Shown here: piece after piece, positions 53,781 through 63,127 of the stretch | How the letters are laid out: every line of letters begins with the position of its first letter | Position numbering within the stretch: position 1 is the first letter of the stretch | Assembly: GCF_014207985.1 (NCBI RefSeq) | Contig: NZ_JACHMI010000001.1 | Coordinates: forward strand, 1,037,001 to 1,101,000 | From: Nonomuraea rubra | Lineage (GTDB): Bacteria > Actinomycetota > Actinomycetes > Streptosporangiales > Streptosporangiaceae | Direction of reading: 5' to 3' | DNA length: 64,000 nucleotides | Notes under the pieces: model-generated | Seen by the model: the letters and a program-made list of their open reading frames with translations, nothing else | Database searches by the model: none | What the model was told of the DNA's origin: nothing | Position numbers and translations under genes: made by a program

Positions 53781-54962
53781 GTGAAACCTGTGGGCCGGTT
53801 ACCGGCGGTGGTGGCGCTGGGTTCCCTGTTCAACCCGCTGAACTCGTCCATGATCTCCGTCGCGCTGGCCCACGTCGAGGCCGAGTTCCGCGTCGGGATC
53901 GCCGCGGTGACCTGGCTGGCGGCCGGCTTCTACCTGGTCGGGATCATGGTCCCGCCGCTGATGGGCACGCTGGCGGACCGGTTCGGGCCACGGCCGGTGT
54001 TCTGCGCCGGGCTGGTCACGATGGCCGTCACGGGCGTGCTGGCCGCGCTGGCGCCGTCGTTCGCCGTGCTGGTGGCGGTGCGGCTGCTGCAGGCGTTCGG
54101 GAGCTGCGCGACGCTGCCCGCGGGCATGGCCATCGTGCAGGCCGTGATGCCGGGCGAGGACGGCAGGCCGCCGCCGCGGGTCATCGCGACGATCTCGATG
54201 GTGCTCACCGCCAGCGCCGCCGCCGGGCCGGTGCTCGGCGGGTTCCTGGTCGCGCTGTGGGGATGGCGGGCCATCTTCCTGGTCAACGTGCCGCTCGCGA
54301 TTCTCGCGCTCATGGTGGCGCTGCGCCGGCTGCCCGAGGTGCGGGCGGACGGCCCGCGCGAGGCGGCGCTGCCCCGGCTGAGCGGCGGGCTGCTGGCCAC
54401 CTGCGGCCAGTTCGCGCTCGGGAACGTGGTCTTCTACGTGGCCTTCTTCGCGGTGCCGCTGTGGGCGCAGAGCGCGGCCGGCCTGCCCGCGCACGTCGCG
54501 GGCCTGCTCGTGCTGCCGCTGGCGGGGCTCGGCATCGTGGTCACGCCCCTCGCGGTGACGCTGGCCAGGCGGGCCGGGATGCGCGCCGTGCTGGTGTCGG
54601 GCTCTGCGCTGCTGCTCGCCGGCTCCTGCGCGATGCTGGCGGCGCGTACGGTGTGGCCCGTGCTGCTGGCCGCCGCGCTGCTGGGGATGTCGGCGGCCTT
54701 CACCCAGTTCGCGCTGAACTCGCTGGTCTTCGTGCACGCAGACCGGCGCGACACCGGAGCCGCGGTGGGCCTCTTCCAGGCGTCCAGGTACGTCGGAGCC
54801 GGCACCGCGTCGGTGCTGCTCGGCGTGCTGTTCGACCGGGCGGGGCTGGGCGGCGGCGCCTGGCTCATGGCGGGCGCGTCGGCCGTGGTGCTGGCGGGAG
54901 CCGTGCTCTTACCTGTCAAGCGGCCCGGCGCGGCCACCGGCGGGGATCGGTCAGGCCCTTGA
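53781..54962 (+). CDS. MFS transporter (drug/proton antiporter type)
   Basis: 393 residues with twelve predicted helices. LFNPLNSSMISVALAHVEAE is the first-helix DHA signature, GTLADRFGPRPVF is MFS motif A, and VLTASAAAGPVLGGFLVALW is motif C of exporters (GPxLGG). Probable multidrug or metabolite efflux. GTG 53781 has AGGGG 6 nt upstream, 15 bp after the nuclease stop. Its last 47 bp overlap the convergent MpaB-type gene. Confidence 0.9.
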   Translation: MKPVGRLPAVVALGSLFNPLNSSMISVALAHVEAEFRVGIAAVTWLAAGFYLVGIMVPPLMGTLADRFGPRPVFCAGLVTMAVTGVLAALAPSFAVLVAVRLLQAFGSCATLPAGMAIVQAVMPGEDGRPPPRVIATISMVLTASAAAGPVLGGFLVALWGWRAIFLVNVPLAILALMVALRRLPEVRADGPREAALPRLSGGLLATCGQFALGNVVFYVAFFAVPLWAQSAAGLPAHVAGLLVLPLAGLGIVVTPLAVTLARRAGMRAVLVSGSALLLAGSCAMLAARTVWPVLLAAALLGMSAAFTQFALNSLVFVHADRRDTGAAVGLFQASRYVGAGTASVLLGVLFDRAGLGGGAWLMAGASAVVLAGAVLLPVKRPGAATGGDRSGP

Positions 54963-55815
54963 GCCCCTTGCCCACGTCGTAACCCGCCGCGCCCAGCCGC
55001 TCCCTGGACGCTCGCAACATCTGCCTGGTGGCGGGCATGAAGGCCAGGTCGTGCACGGGCTCGGGCAGCGAGTTCAGGCCCAGCCTGAACGCCTTCAGCG
55101 CAGCCGTGACCGCGGCCTGGGGCACCTCGGGCAGCGTGCCGTACATCCGCCTGGCCCAGCCGGGCAGCGTGTAATAGCACAGCGCGCCGAACGGGAAGTA
55201 CGCCGGCTTGCCCGGTGACAACCTGCGCAGCTCGCGCGGCAGCCGCGGCCACAGCAGGAACCGCACGGTCGAGGCCGCCTCCGGCGTCACGCGCAGGCTG
55301 GGGCGCATCTGCTTGAAGTAGGCGTCCATCTCGGCGCACGAGCCGGGCACGTCGTCGAGGTGCAGGCCGACGTAGGTGGCGCTCCTGCGCTGCTCGTACA
55401 GGTAGCGGTCGGCCTGGCGCTCGCTGAGCCCCAGCCCGCCGCGCCTGGCCACCTCCAGGTACGACGACACCTCCGCGCAGTGCACCCACAGCAGCAGCTC
55501 GGGGTCGTCCACCCGGTGCGTCCTGCCCGTCTCGGGATCGTGGACGCGCAGCGCCCTGTGGATGCCCCGCACCCGCCTGCCGATCTCGTCGGCCTCCCGC
55601 GGGCTGCCGAACGTCACCCGCCCCACGAAGTCGGCGGTGCGGCGCAGCCGGCCGAACGGGTCCTCCTGGAAGTTGGAGTTCTGCCAGACACCCAGCATGG
55701 CCAGCGGGTGCAGCGCCTGCAGCATGAGGCCGCGCACCCCGCCCACCCACATCGAACGGTCGAGGTGCACCTGCCAGGTCGCGCTCTGCGGCGGCTGGAC
55801 GACGAGGTCTTCCAT
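54916..55815 (-). CDS. MpaB-type oxygenase / DUF2236 family protein
   Basis: About 299 residues from ATG 55815. VGGVRGLMLQALHPLAM, then FQEDPFGRLRRTADFVGRVTFG, VRGIHRALRVHDPETGR and LLLWVHCAEVSSYL are the DUF2236 (MpaB/Lcp-related) signatures: the histidines bind heme b in rubber oxygenase Lcp relatives. Substrate unknown. An ATG at 55839 would overlap the upstream hydrolase stop by 11 bp and add eight residues; family alignment favours 55815, but translational coupling would favour 55839. Confidence 0.85.
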   Translation of the reverse strand: MEDLVVQPPQSATWQVHLDRSMWVGGVRGLMLQALHPLAMLGVWQNSNFQEDPFGRLRRTADFVGRVTFGSPREADEIGRRVRGIHRALRVHDPETGRTHRVDDPELLLWVHCAEVSSYLEVARRGGLGLSERQADRYLYEQRRSATYVGLHLDDVPGSCAEMDAYFKQMRPSLRVTPEAASTVRFLLWPRLPRELRRLSPGKPAYFPFGALCYYTLPGWARRMYGTLPEVPQAAVTAALKAFRLGLNSLPEPVHDLAFMPATRQMLRASRERLGAAGYDVGKGLKGLTDPRRWPRRAA

Positions 55816-55828
55816 AGTAAGTACATGG

Positions 55829-56719
55829 TTACACCGCATTGGACCTGATGTCCAAGAAGTGTTTCTCCGCCGCGTTCCAGAACCTCACCAGGGCCGCCGC
55901 GGTCGTCTCCGGGGCCTCGACGGCGGGGGAGTGCACCGCGCCGGGCACCACCACGCACTCGGCCCCCAGCCTGGCGGCCATCTCCGACTGCAGCTCGGGC
56001 GGCCAGCCGTCGTCGTGCTCGCCGTACAGGACGAGCGTGGGCACCTCGACCTCGCGCAGCTCGTCCGTGCGGTCGTGCATGGACAGCACCTGCTCGGCCA
56101 TGCACGACAGGCCCGTGGGGGAGTTGGCGAGTAGCCGCCTGTGCAGGAACTCCAGGATCTCGTCGGACACGTCCTGCGCCAGCGCGTCGGGCTCGAACCT
56201 GGAGTGCCAGACGGCCTCCAGGCCCAGCGACGGCACCTCTTCCATGATCTTCCTGCCGTTGCGGGCCCGCCTGCCCTCGATCGCCCCCGGGCCCGAGCCC
56301 ATCAGCGTGAACGAGGCGAACCGCGTGCGCCCGTCGATCACCGCCTCCCTGCCCACCAGCCCGCCGAACGAGTGGCCCACCAGGTGAACGGGGTCGCCGG
56401 CGCCGATCACCTGGGAGAGCAGGTCGACGTCCGCGCCGAGAGCCGCGCACGTGTAGGCGGCGGGGTCGGCGGGGCCCGGGGTCTCGTACTGGCCGCGCAG
56501 GTCGATCGCCACCACCCGGCGGCCCGACTGGGCCAGGGTCATCAGGACCGCGATGAAGTCCTCCTTGCTGCCCGTCAGGCCGGGGACCAGGAGCGCGGGC
56601 CAGCGCTCAACCACACCACTGACCGGAATGGCCTCCAGGGCCGCGAACGTGCCCTGTGGCGTCTCGATCTTCTGCGGGGTGACGCCAGGAGGCAGGTCGA
56701 GGAATCGCGGCGTACTCAC
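55829..56719 (-). CDS. Alpha/beta-hydrolase
   Basis: 296 residues. LLVPGLTGSKEDF is the oxyanion region, GHSFGG (nucleophile serine) the elbow, LVLYGEHDD supplies the acid and VPGAVHSP the histidine. Lipase/esterase or haloalkane-dehalogenase-like fold with a short cap; substrate unknown. TATTGT (56728-56733, minus strand) lies 8 nt before GTG 56719, so a leaderless start is proposed rather than TTG 56731. The next gene (MpaB type) starts within 15 bp of its stop, probably one operon. Confidence 0.88.
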   Translation of the reverse strand: MSTPRFLDLPPGVTPQKIETPQGTFAALEAIPVSGVVERWPALLVPGLTGSKEDFIAVLMTLAQSGRRVVAIDLRGQYETPGPADPAAYTCAALGADVDLLSQVIGAGDPVHLVGHSFGGLVGREAVIDGRTRFASFTLMGSGPGAIEGRRARNGRKIMEEVPSLGLEAVWHSRFEPDALAQDVSDEILEFLHRRLLANSPTGLSCMAEQVLSMHDRTDELREVEVPTLVLYGEHDDGWPPELQSEMAARLGAECVVVPGAVHSPAVEAPETTAAALVRFWNAAEKHFLDIRSNAV

Positions 56720-56801
56720 GTGGGGCAACAATACCCAGAGGTCAGCGCCTCGACACCGGCATGCCCACTACGCTGGTGCGAGTTCTGAGGAGTTGTGAGG
56801 T

Positions 56802-57368
56802 ATGCGCGATCTCGAGATCCGGCCCGCCACCTCGTGGGACGACGTTCAGGCGGTCTTCGGGCCACAGGGGGCCTATTCCGGGTGCTGGTGCATGTGGTTC
56901 CGGCTCTCCGGGCCGGAATTCCGCGCCACCCCCGCCGGTGGGCGCAGGGAACGCCTCCAGAGGCTCGTAGACGGCGCTGAGCGGGCGCCTGGGGTGCTGG
57001 CCTACCTTTCAGGCACTCCGGTGGGGTGGTGCGCTGTGGCGCCGCTTGAGGAGCACGCACGGCTCCTCCGGTCCCGCGTCACCCGGCCCGCCTCGCCCGG
57101 GTCGCCGGGGGTGTGGTCGGTGACGTGCTTCTACGTGCGGCGCGAAGGGCGGGGGCGGGGGGTGGCGGCCGCTCTGCTGGAGGGGGCGGTCTCGTACGCG
57201 GCTTCGCAGGGGGCGCGGGTGGTCGAGGGGTATCCGAAGGATTCGGAGAAGCGGCTGGCTGCCGATGAGTTGTATTACGGGTGGCGGGGGTTGTTCGAGG
57301 GGGCGGGGTTTGAGGAGGTGGAACGGCGGTCGCCGACTCGGCCGATCATGCGGCGTACGGTGGGGTGA
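56802..57368 (+). CDS. GNAT family N-acetyltransferase
   Basis: 188 residues. VTCFYVRREGRGRGVAAALL is the acetyl-CoA motif A (R/QxxGxG/A), followed by VVEGYP and a C-terminal GLFEGAGFEEVERR. YSGCWCMWFRL near the N-terminus is a subgroup feature of proteins in which a cysteine-rich stretch precedes the GNAT core. Substrate unknown. ATG 56802 follows GAGGAG by about 9 nt. The last third of the gene uses more G-ending and TTG/GAG-rich codons than its neighbours. A perfect terminator follows. Confidence 0.88.
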   Translation: MRDLEIRPATSWDDVQAVFGPQGAYSGCWCMWFRLSGPEFRATPAGGRRERLQRLVDGAERAPGVLAYLSGTPVGWCAVAPLEEHARLLRSRVTRPASPGSPGVWSVTCFYVRREGRGRGVAAALLEGAVSYAASQGARVVEGYPKDSEKRLAADELYYGWRGLFEGAGFEEVERRSPTRPIMRRTVG

Positions 57369-57388
57369 TTCAGAGGCGCGTACGCGAA

Positions 57389-57419
57389 AAGGCGCGCACC
57401 CTGGATGGGTGCGCGCCTT
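57389..57419. terminator. Bidirectional terminator between GNAT and DEAD-box genes
   Basis: Perfect 13-bp stem AAGGCGCGCACCC (57389-57401) with GGGTGCGCGCCTT (57407-57419), 5-nt loop. Confidence 0.92.
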
Positions 57420-57493
57420 GAAGACGTGGCTTCGCGGCCCGTGCGCGTGGCCGTGACGATCAGGTCACGCGCGTGGCGGGCGAAACCGGGCGG

Positions 57494-59659
<2,166 letters not shown>

Positions 59660-59778
59660 ATGAAGGCGGGCCTGCCGGGACCGACGGGCGGAAAACAGCG
59701 CCTGTTTCGTGGGTCCTCGCGGTAGAGCCAGCCCTCTCGCGTCATCAGCGACCGCGCACCCGGGGAATCGGGGGGTAA

Positions 59779-59793
59779 TCGGGGGATTCCCCC
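59779..59793 (-). other. Palindromic hairpin in the DEAD-box gene leader
   Basis: CGGGGGATTCCCCCG (plus strand, about 59779-59793) is a 6-bp GC stem around ATT. It lies 120-150 nt before the proposed helicase starts, in what should be the untranslated leader, and could be an RNA switch or attenuator element. No known riboswitch is recognised. Confidence 0.5.
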
Positions 59794-59845
59794 GAATTAA
59801 CACAGTGCGGTCGCACTTTCACAGAGCAGTGTACTCGATTACCAC

Positions 59846-59872
59846 AACGCCGACCCAGCTCGCGTATGTTCC
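59846..59872 (-). promoter_or_regulatory. Predicted SigE-type (ECF) promoter upstream of the DEAD-box helicase
   Basis: Minus strand GGAAC (59868-59872) and GTT (59846-59848) are 19 bp apart, nearly the same arrangement as in front of sigE. It suggests that SigE drives the helicase; not tested. Confidence 0.5.
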
Positions 59873-59901
59873 CGAAGATTCTCCGAAGTACGCTGCCTTC
59901 C

Positions 59902-60546
59902 ATGAAGGAGTCTCCTGGAGTCGTCGACCTGCTCGGTGTGCTGGCCTACGCGGAGCTCAGCGCGTACGCGCGGATGACGGAGGACGCGGCCACGCTGGCA
60001 CCCTCCCTGGCCGACAGGGCGGCGCTGAGCGAGCTGGCCGTCACCGAGTACGCCCATTTCCGCCTCCTGCGCGACCGGCTGGCCGAGCTCGGGGCCGACC
60101 CGGGGGAGGCGATGTCGCCGTTCGTGGGCGCGCTGGACGCCTGGCACGCGCAGACCAGGCCGGCCGACTGGCTCCAGGCGCTGGTCAAGACGTACGTGGG
60201 CGACGGCATCGCGCTCGACTTCTACCGCGAGGCGGCCAGGCTGCTCGACCCGTCGATCGTCAAGCTGGTGGACGAGGTGCTGGTGGACGAGGAGCGCTCG
60301 GCGTTCGCCGTCGAGCGGGTCAGGGCCGGGATCGAGGCGGAGCCGGCGGCGGCCGGGCGGCTGGCGCTGTGGGCGCGGCGGCTGGTCGGCGAGGCGCTCA
60401 GCCAGGGCCAGCAGGTGGCTTCGGCCCGGCCGGAGCTGGCACTGCTCCTGATGGAGTCGCAGCAGGAGGGCCAGACGGACATCTCCCGGCTGTTCGCCAA
60501 GCTGACGGAGGCGCACAACAAGCGCATGGCGGCGATGGGCATCTGA
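59902..60546 (+). CDS. Ferritin-like domain protein (MiaE-like helical bundle)
   Basis: 214 residues, nearly all helical. LLGVLAYAELSAYARMTED, then ELAVTEYAHFRLL, and EVLVDEERSAFAVERVRAG place Glu residues and a histidine (ExxH in VTEYAHF) as in ferritin-like and tRNA-hydroxylase MiaE-like bundles; a di-iron site is possible but one half is weak. TACGCT (59889-59894) lies 7 nt before ATG 59902, a leaderless start. It is divergent from the DEAD-box helicase gene in many actinomycetes, so the pair may share stress control. Confidence 0.8.
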   Translation: MKESPGVVDLLGVLAYAELSAYARMTEDAATLAPSLADRAALSELAVTEYAHFRLLRDRLAELGADPGEAMSPFVGALDAWHAQTRPADWLQALVKTYVGDGIALDFYREAARLLDPSIVKLVDEVLVDEERSAFAVERVRAGIEAEPAAAGRLALWARRLVGEALSQGQQVASARPELALLLMESQQEGQTDISRLFAKLTEAHNKRMAAMGI

Positions 60547-60848
60547 GCGGGTCTTGCCATCGGGCGGCGCAGGGGCGGCCCGCGGTTGTAGCGTGCCAGC
60601 ATGAGGGCCTCGCGCCGCTACGGCAGTTCCCTGACGAGATGTGGGCCGAATCGCTGGACCACCCGCGCCGTGCTGCGAAGGGAGAGCACCCGCTGCCCGG
60701 CCACCGACCCGAGGTGTGATGCCGTCGTCAGGGAGCATCGGCCCCGCGGCTGCCGCATGACGGGGCCTCACCCCAAGAGCTGAGCCCGCGGTGACGGGGC
60801 TCGTGAAGGGTACGGCGAACAGCCGTACCCCCCGGCCCAGCTGGCCTG
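60547..60848. other. 302-bp gap with a possible decayed short gene
   Basis: TAGCGT lies 6 nt before an ATG at 60601, which opens a 60-codon frame of poor, Arg/Cys-rich composition. One base out of register, a better-looking peptide (APLRQFPDEMWAESLDHPRR) runs to a stop at 60717-60719 without a start codon. This could be a frameshifted remnant. A terminator hairpin for the next minus-strand gene lies at the right end. Confidence 0.35.
60808..60830 (-). terminator. Terminator hairpin downstream of the DUF3107 gene
   Basis: Perfect 9-bp stem GGGTACGGC (60808-60816) with GCCGTACCC (60822-60830), loop GAACA. It ends 19 bp downstream (minus-strand sense) of the DUF3107 stop. Confidence 0.85.
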
Positions 60849-61082
60849 TTAGAGCGTGCCGCCGAATCCGACCGGCCTGGACTCGTCCTCGCCGATCTCG
60901 ACGAACCCGAGCGCGGCCACCGGCACCACGACCCGCCTCCCCTTGGCGTCGGTGATCGCGAAAACGCCGCCGCGATCGGCCGCCAGGGCGTTCCTGATCT
61001 CCTCTTCGACCTGCTCGGCGCTGAGGTCGGTCTCGACAACGAGTTCGCGGTGTACGGAGCGTACGCCGATCTTGATTTCCAT
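60849..61082 (-). CDS. DUF3107 family small protein
   Basis: 77 residues, MEIKIGVRSVHRELVVETDL...GVFAITDAKGRRVVVPVAALGFVEIGEDE, the conserved DUF3107 pattern; in actinobacteria the gene usually lies next to a TetR gene and a DEAD-box gene, as here. An ATP-binding role has been suggested in annotation, but I see no motif for it. GGGAG lies about 5 nt before ATG 61082. Confidence 0.92.
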   Translation of the reverse strand: MEIKIGVRSVHRELVVETDLSAEQVEEEIRNALAADRGGVFAITDAKGRRVVVPVAALGFVEIGEDESRPVGFGGTL

Positions 61083-61170
61083 CGTGGCTCCCTAGTCGAC
61101 GGGCTGGCTCACCCCCATCGTCGCGGGTCCGGCCCCGAAATAGGGCCAATGATCGCGCCCAGCGAACGGG

Positions 61171-61803
61171 TTATGCCGTACGCGGAAAACCGCTGATGCC
61201 CCGCCACGCCAGCCGGGCCATGAGCTGCTCGGCCGCGTCCTTCGGGATCGAGCCCTGCGTGGTGACCCAGTAGCGGGCGCTCACCTCGGCCATGCCGACC
61301 AGCCCGACCCCCAGCAGGTGCGCCTCGTCACTGGTGCAGCCGGTGTCCTCCTGGATGAGCTCGCTGACCATCTCGGCGCACTCACGCAGCGAGCGTTCCA
61401 CGCGCTGCCGCACCGGCGCGACGTTCCGCAGGTCGGACTCGAACACCAGGCGGAACGCCTCGCCCTGGCTGGAGACGAAGTCGAAGAACGCGCTGAAGGT
61501 GGCCTGCACGCGCAGCTTGTTCTCGTGGGTGGAGGCCAGCGCCTCGCGGCAGCGGTTGACCATGTCGTCGACGTGGAGGTCGAGCAGCGCCAGGTAGAGC
61601 TCGAGCTTGCCGGGGAAGTGCTGGTAGAGCACCGGCTTGCTGACCCCGGCCCGCTCGGCGATCTCGTCCATGGCGGCCGCGTGATAGCCGTTCTCCACGA
61701 ACACTTCCTGCGCGGCGCTCAGGAGCTGCCGGCGTCGGGCCAGTCGGGGCAGCCGGGTGCCCCGGGGTTTGGCATCCGGGGTTGCGGTCACGCGGGTCTC
61801 CAT
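61171..61803 (-). CDS. TetR family transcriptional regulator
   Basis: 210 residues. The N-terminal HTH is complete: LLSAAQEVFVENGYHAAAMD, EIAERAGVSKPVLYQHFPGK (recognition helix), LYLALL. The C-terminal ligand domain has no recognised ligand pattern. ATG 61803 has GAGAG about 5 nt upstream; a longer frame to 61872 crosses the operator and is rejected. A palindrome CCTAC-N6-GTAGG at 61853-61868 sits 50 bp upstream and is the likely own operator. Neighbour of DUF3107 and the DEAD-box gene in many relatives. Confidence 0.9.
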   Translation of the reverse strand: METRVTATPDAKPRGTRLPRLARRRQLLSAAQEVFVENGYHAAAMDEIAERAGVSKPVLYQHFPGKLELYLALLDLHVDDMVNRCREALASTHENKLRVQATFSAFFDFVSSQGEAFRLVFESDLRNVAPVRQRVERSLRECAEMVSELIQEDTGCTSDEAHLLGVGLVGMAEVSARYWVTTQGSIPKDAAEQLMARLAWRGISGFPRTA

Positions 61804-61852
61804 TGGTCTCTCAGGCGGGCTGTGCGTGTGTAGCGTCGCACGCAGCGCACAT

Positions 61853-61868
61853 CCTACGTGCCGGTAGG
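61853..61868 (-). promoter_or_regulatory. Inverted repeat upstream of tetR (candidate operator)
   Basis: CCTAC (61853-61857) and GTAGG (61864-61868) with 6 bp between. It overlaps a TAGGAT box on the minus strand (61851-61856) that would serve as -10 element of the TetR gene. Confidence 0.5.
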
Positions 61869-61918
61869 TCACACGTCGGCGACGGACGCCGATGACGGGC
61901 GGCCTCCGCGCAGGTCAC

Positions 61919-61966
61919 GGCCACCGAGCCCGGCACAGGCCCGGCCACCGAGCCCGGCACCGGCCC
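61919..61966. repeat. Two 24-bp tandem repeats
   Basis: Copies at 61919-61942 and 61943-61966 differ at one base and share GGCCACCGAGCCCGGCAC. They lie between the tetR promoter and the small acidic protein gene; a third, degraded copy may follow. Confidence 0.75.
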
Positions 61967-61976
61967 GGCAAGCGAA

Positions 61977-61997
61977 CCGGCGCCGGGCCGGTGCCGG
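61977..61997 (-). terminator. Probable terminator of the small acidic protein gene
   Basis: CCGGCGCC (61977-61984) pairs with GGTGCCGG (61990-61997) with one G-U pair and a 5-nt loop, just after the stop at 62004. Confidence 0.5.
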
Positions 61998-62003
61998 ATC
62001 GGC

Positions 62004-62219
62004 TCAGCGGTACTCGTCGTCGTCGAGATCGACCTCGCGGTCCTGGTCGGACGCGTCCGCCGGATCCACGTCCAGCGGCAGCTCGCGGCGCAGCCGTCCC
62101 GTGCTCTGGAGCACCTCGCGGTGCTGCTCGGCGGCGTCGGCCTCCGGCGTCTCGATCGACCGTTCCCCCTCCTCGTCGGTGTAGGGGCCTTCGTCCCCGC
62201 GTACGTCCATCTCCGACAT
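62004..62219 (-). CDS. Small acidic protein of a common actinobacterial type
   Basis: 71 residues, very acidic, with ADAAEQHREV and the closing DVDPADASDQDREVDLDDDEYR region. Proteins with this 'VDPADAxDQ...DDDEYR' ending are widespread small hypothetical proteins in actinomycetes; no function known. ATG 62219 has GAGAGGGGG about 8 nt upstream, a strong site that supports translation. Probably disordered. Confidence 0.75.
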   Translation of the reverse strand: MSEMDVRGDEGPYTDEEGERSIETPEADAAEQHREVLQSTGRLRRELPLDVDPADASDQDREVDLDDDEYR

Positions 62220-62254
62220 GTTCGAGTCCCCCTCTCGGTACGGACGGAACCAGC

Positions 62255-63127
62255 CTACGCCCGGCCGAAAAGGTCGCCGCGCTTCTCCACTCTGGCCAGG
62301 GCGTCGGGCGCGGTGAACACCAGGTCGTCGGGGTGTTCACAGCTCTCGACCTCCTTCCACGTCAGCGGGGTCGAGACCGTCGGCTGCTCCCTGGCCCGCA
62401 GGGAGTACGGGGCGACGGTGGTCTTGGCGGGGTTGTTCTGGCTCCAGTCGATGAACACCTTGCCAGGTCGCAGCTTCTTCGTCATCACGCTGACGATCTG
62501 GCCGGGATGCTCCTTCTCCAGGCGCTGGGCGAGCCTCTTGGCGTACGCGGACGGCTCCTCGCGGCAGTCCCAGTCGGCGTACAGCTGCATGCCCTTGCTC
62601 CCGCTGGTCTTCGGCAGGGCCTTCAGGCCCTCCTCCTTCAGCACCTCGCGCAGCATGACCGCCACCCGGGTGCACTCGACGATCGTCGCGGGCGCTCCCG
62701 GGTCGAGGTCGAACACGAGCGTGTCGGGCGGCAGCGCCCGGCCGTCCTCGTCCACGCGCCACTGCGGCACGTGCAGCTCCAGGGCGGCCAGGTTGGCGTA
62801 GTAGACGAGCGTGGGCAGGTCGTCCACGACGGCGAAGTCGATGGTCTCGCGGTTCTTGGTGCTGCCGGGGGCGGGCAGGTTCACCCGCCTGACCCAGCCG
62901 GGGGTGTGCTCGGGGGCGTTCTTCTCGAAGAAGAACTGGCCGGTGACGCCGTTCGGGTAACGCTTGACGGTCAGGGGGCGGCCCCGCAGGTGAGGCAGCA
63001 GTACGGGCGCGATGCGGCTGTAGTAGTCGATGACCTCGGCCTTGGTGAAGCCGTAGTCGGGGTAGAGGACCTTGTCCAGGTTGCTCAGGGTCAGCTCGCG
63101 CCCGTCCACCTTGACCGGCACCTTCAT
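62255..63127 (-). CDS. ligD: Non-homologous end joining DNA polymerase/primase domain (LigD polymerase type)
   Basis: 290 residues. The archaeo-eukaryotic primase fold of LigD: SNLDKVLYPDYGFTKAEVIDYY, RPLTVKRYPNGV, FFFEKNAPEHTP, then LVFDLDPG (catalytic Asp pair) and KTSGSKGMQLY; the third catalytic aspartate is in VFIDWSQNN. It fills gaps during NHEJ with NTPs or dNTPs. ATG 63127 overlaps the ligase stop by 4 bp, so polymerase and ligase are encoded by separate, coupled genes and not as one multidomain LigD. No ku gene is visible. Confidence 0.93.
   Translation of the reverse strand: MKVPVKVDGRELTLSNLDKVLYPDYGFTKAEVIDYYSRIAPVLLPHLRGRPLTVKRYPNGVTGQFFFEKNAPEHTPGWVRRVNLPAPGSTKNRETIDFAVVDDLPTLVYYANLAALELHVPQWRVDEDGRALPPDTLVFDLDPGAPATIVECTRVAVMLREVLKEEGLKALPKTSGSKGMQLYADWDCREEPSAYAKRLAQRLEKEHPGQIVSVMTKKLRPGKVFIDWSQNNPAKTTVAPYSLRAREQPTVSTPLTWKEVESCEHPDDLVFTAPDALARVEKRGDLFGRA

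Noticed and set aside
53687..54982. 431-codon frame overlapping the MFS gene
   Set aside because: Arg/Gly/Ala-rich shadow in another frame; the MFS frame shows helices and motif A and C.
60601..60783. 60-codon plus-strand ORF as a real gene
   Set aside because: Arg/Cys-rich composition and overlap with a better frame; kept only as a possible remnant in the findings.
61804..61872. Longer TetR protein starting at 61872
   Set aside because: The extension covers the palindromic operator and -10 box, and the TetR family starts close to ATG 61803.
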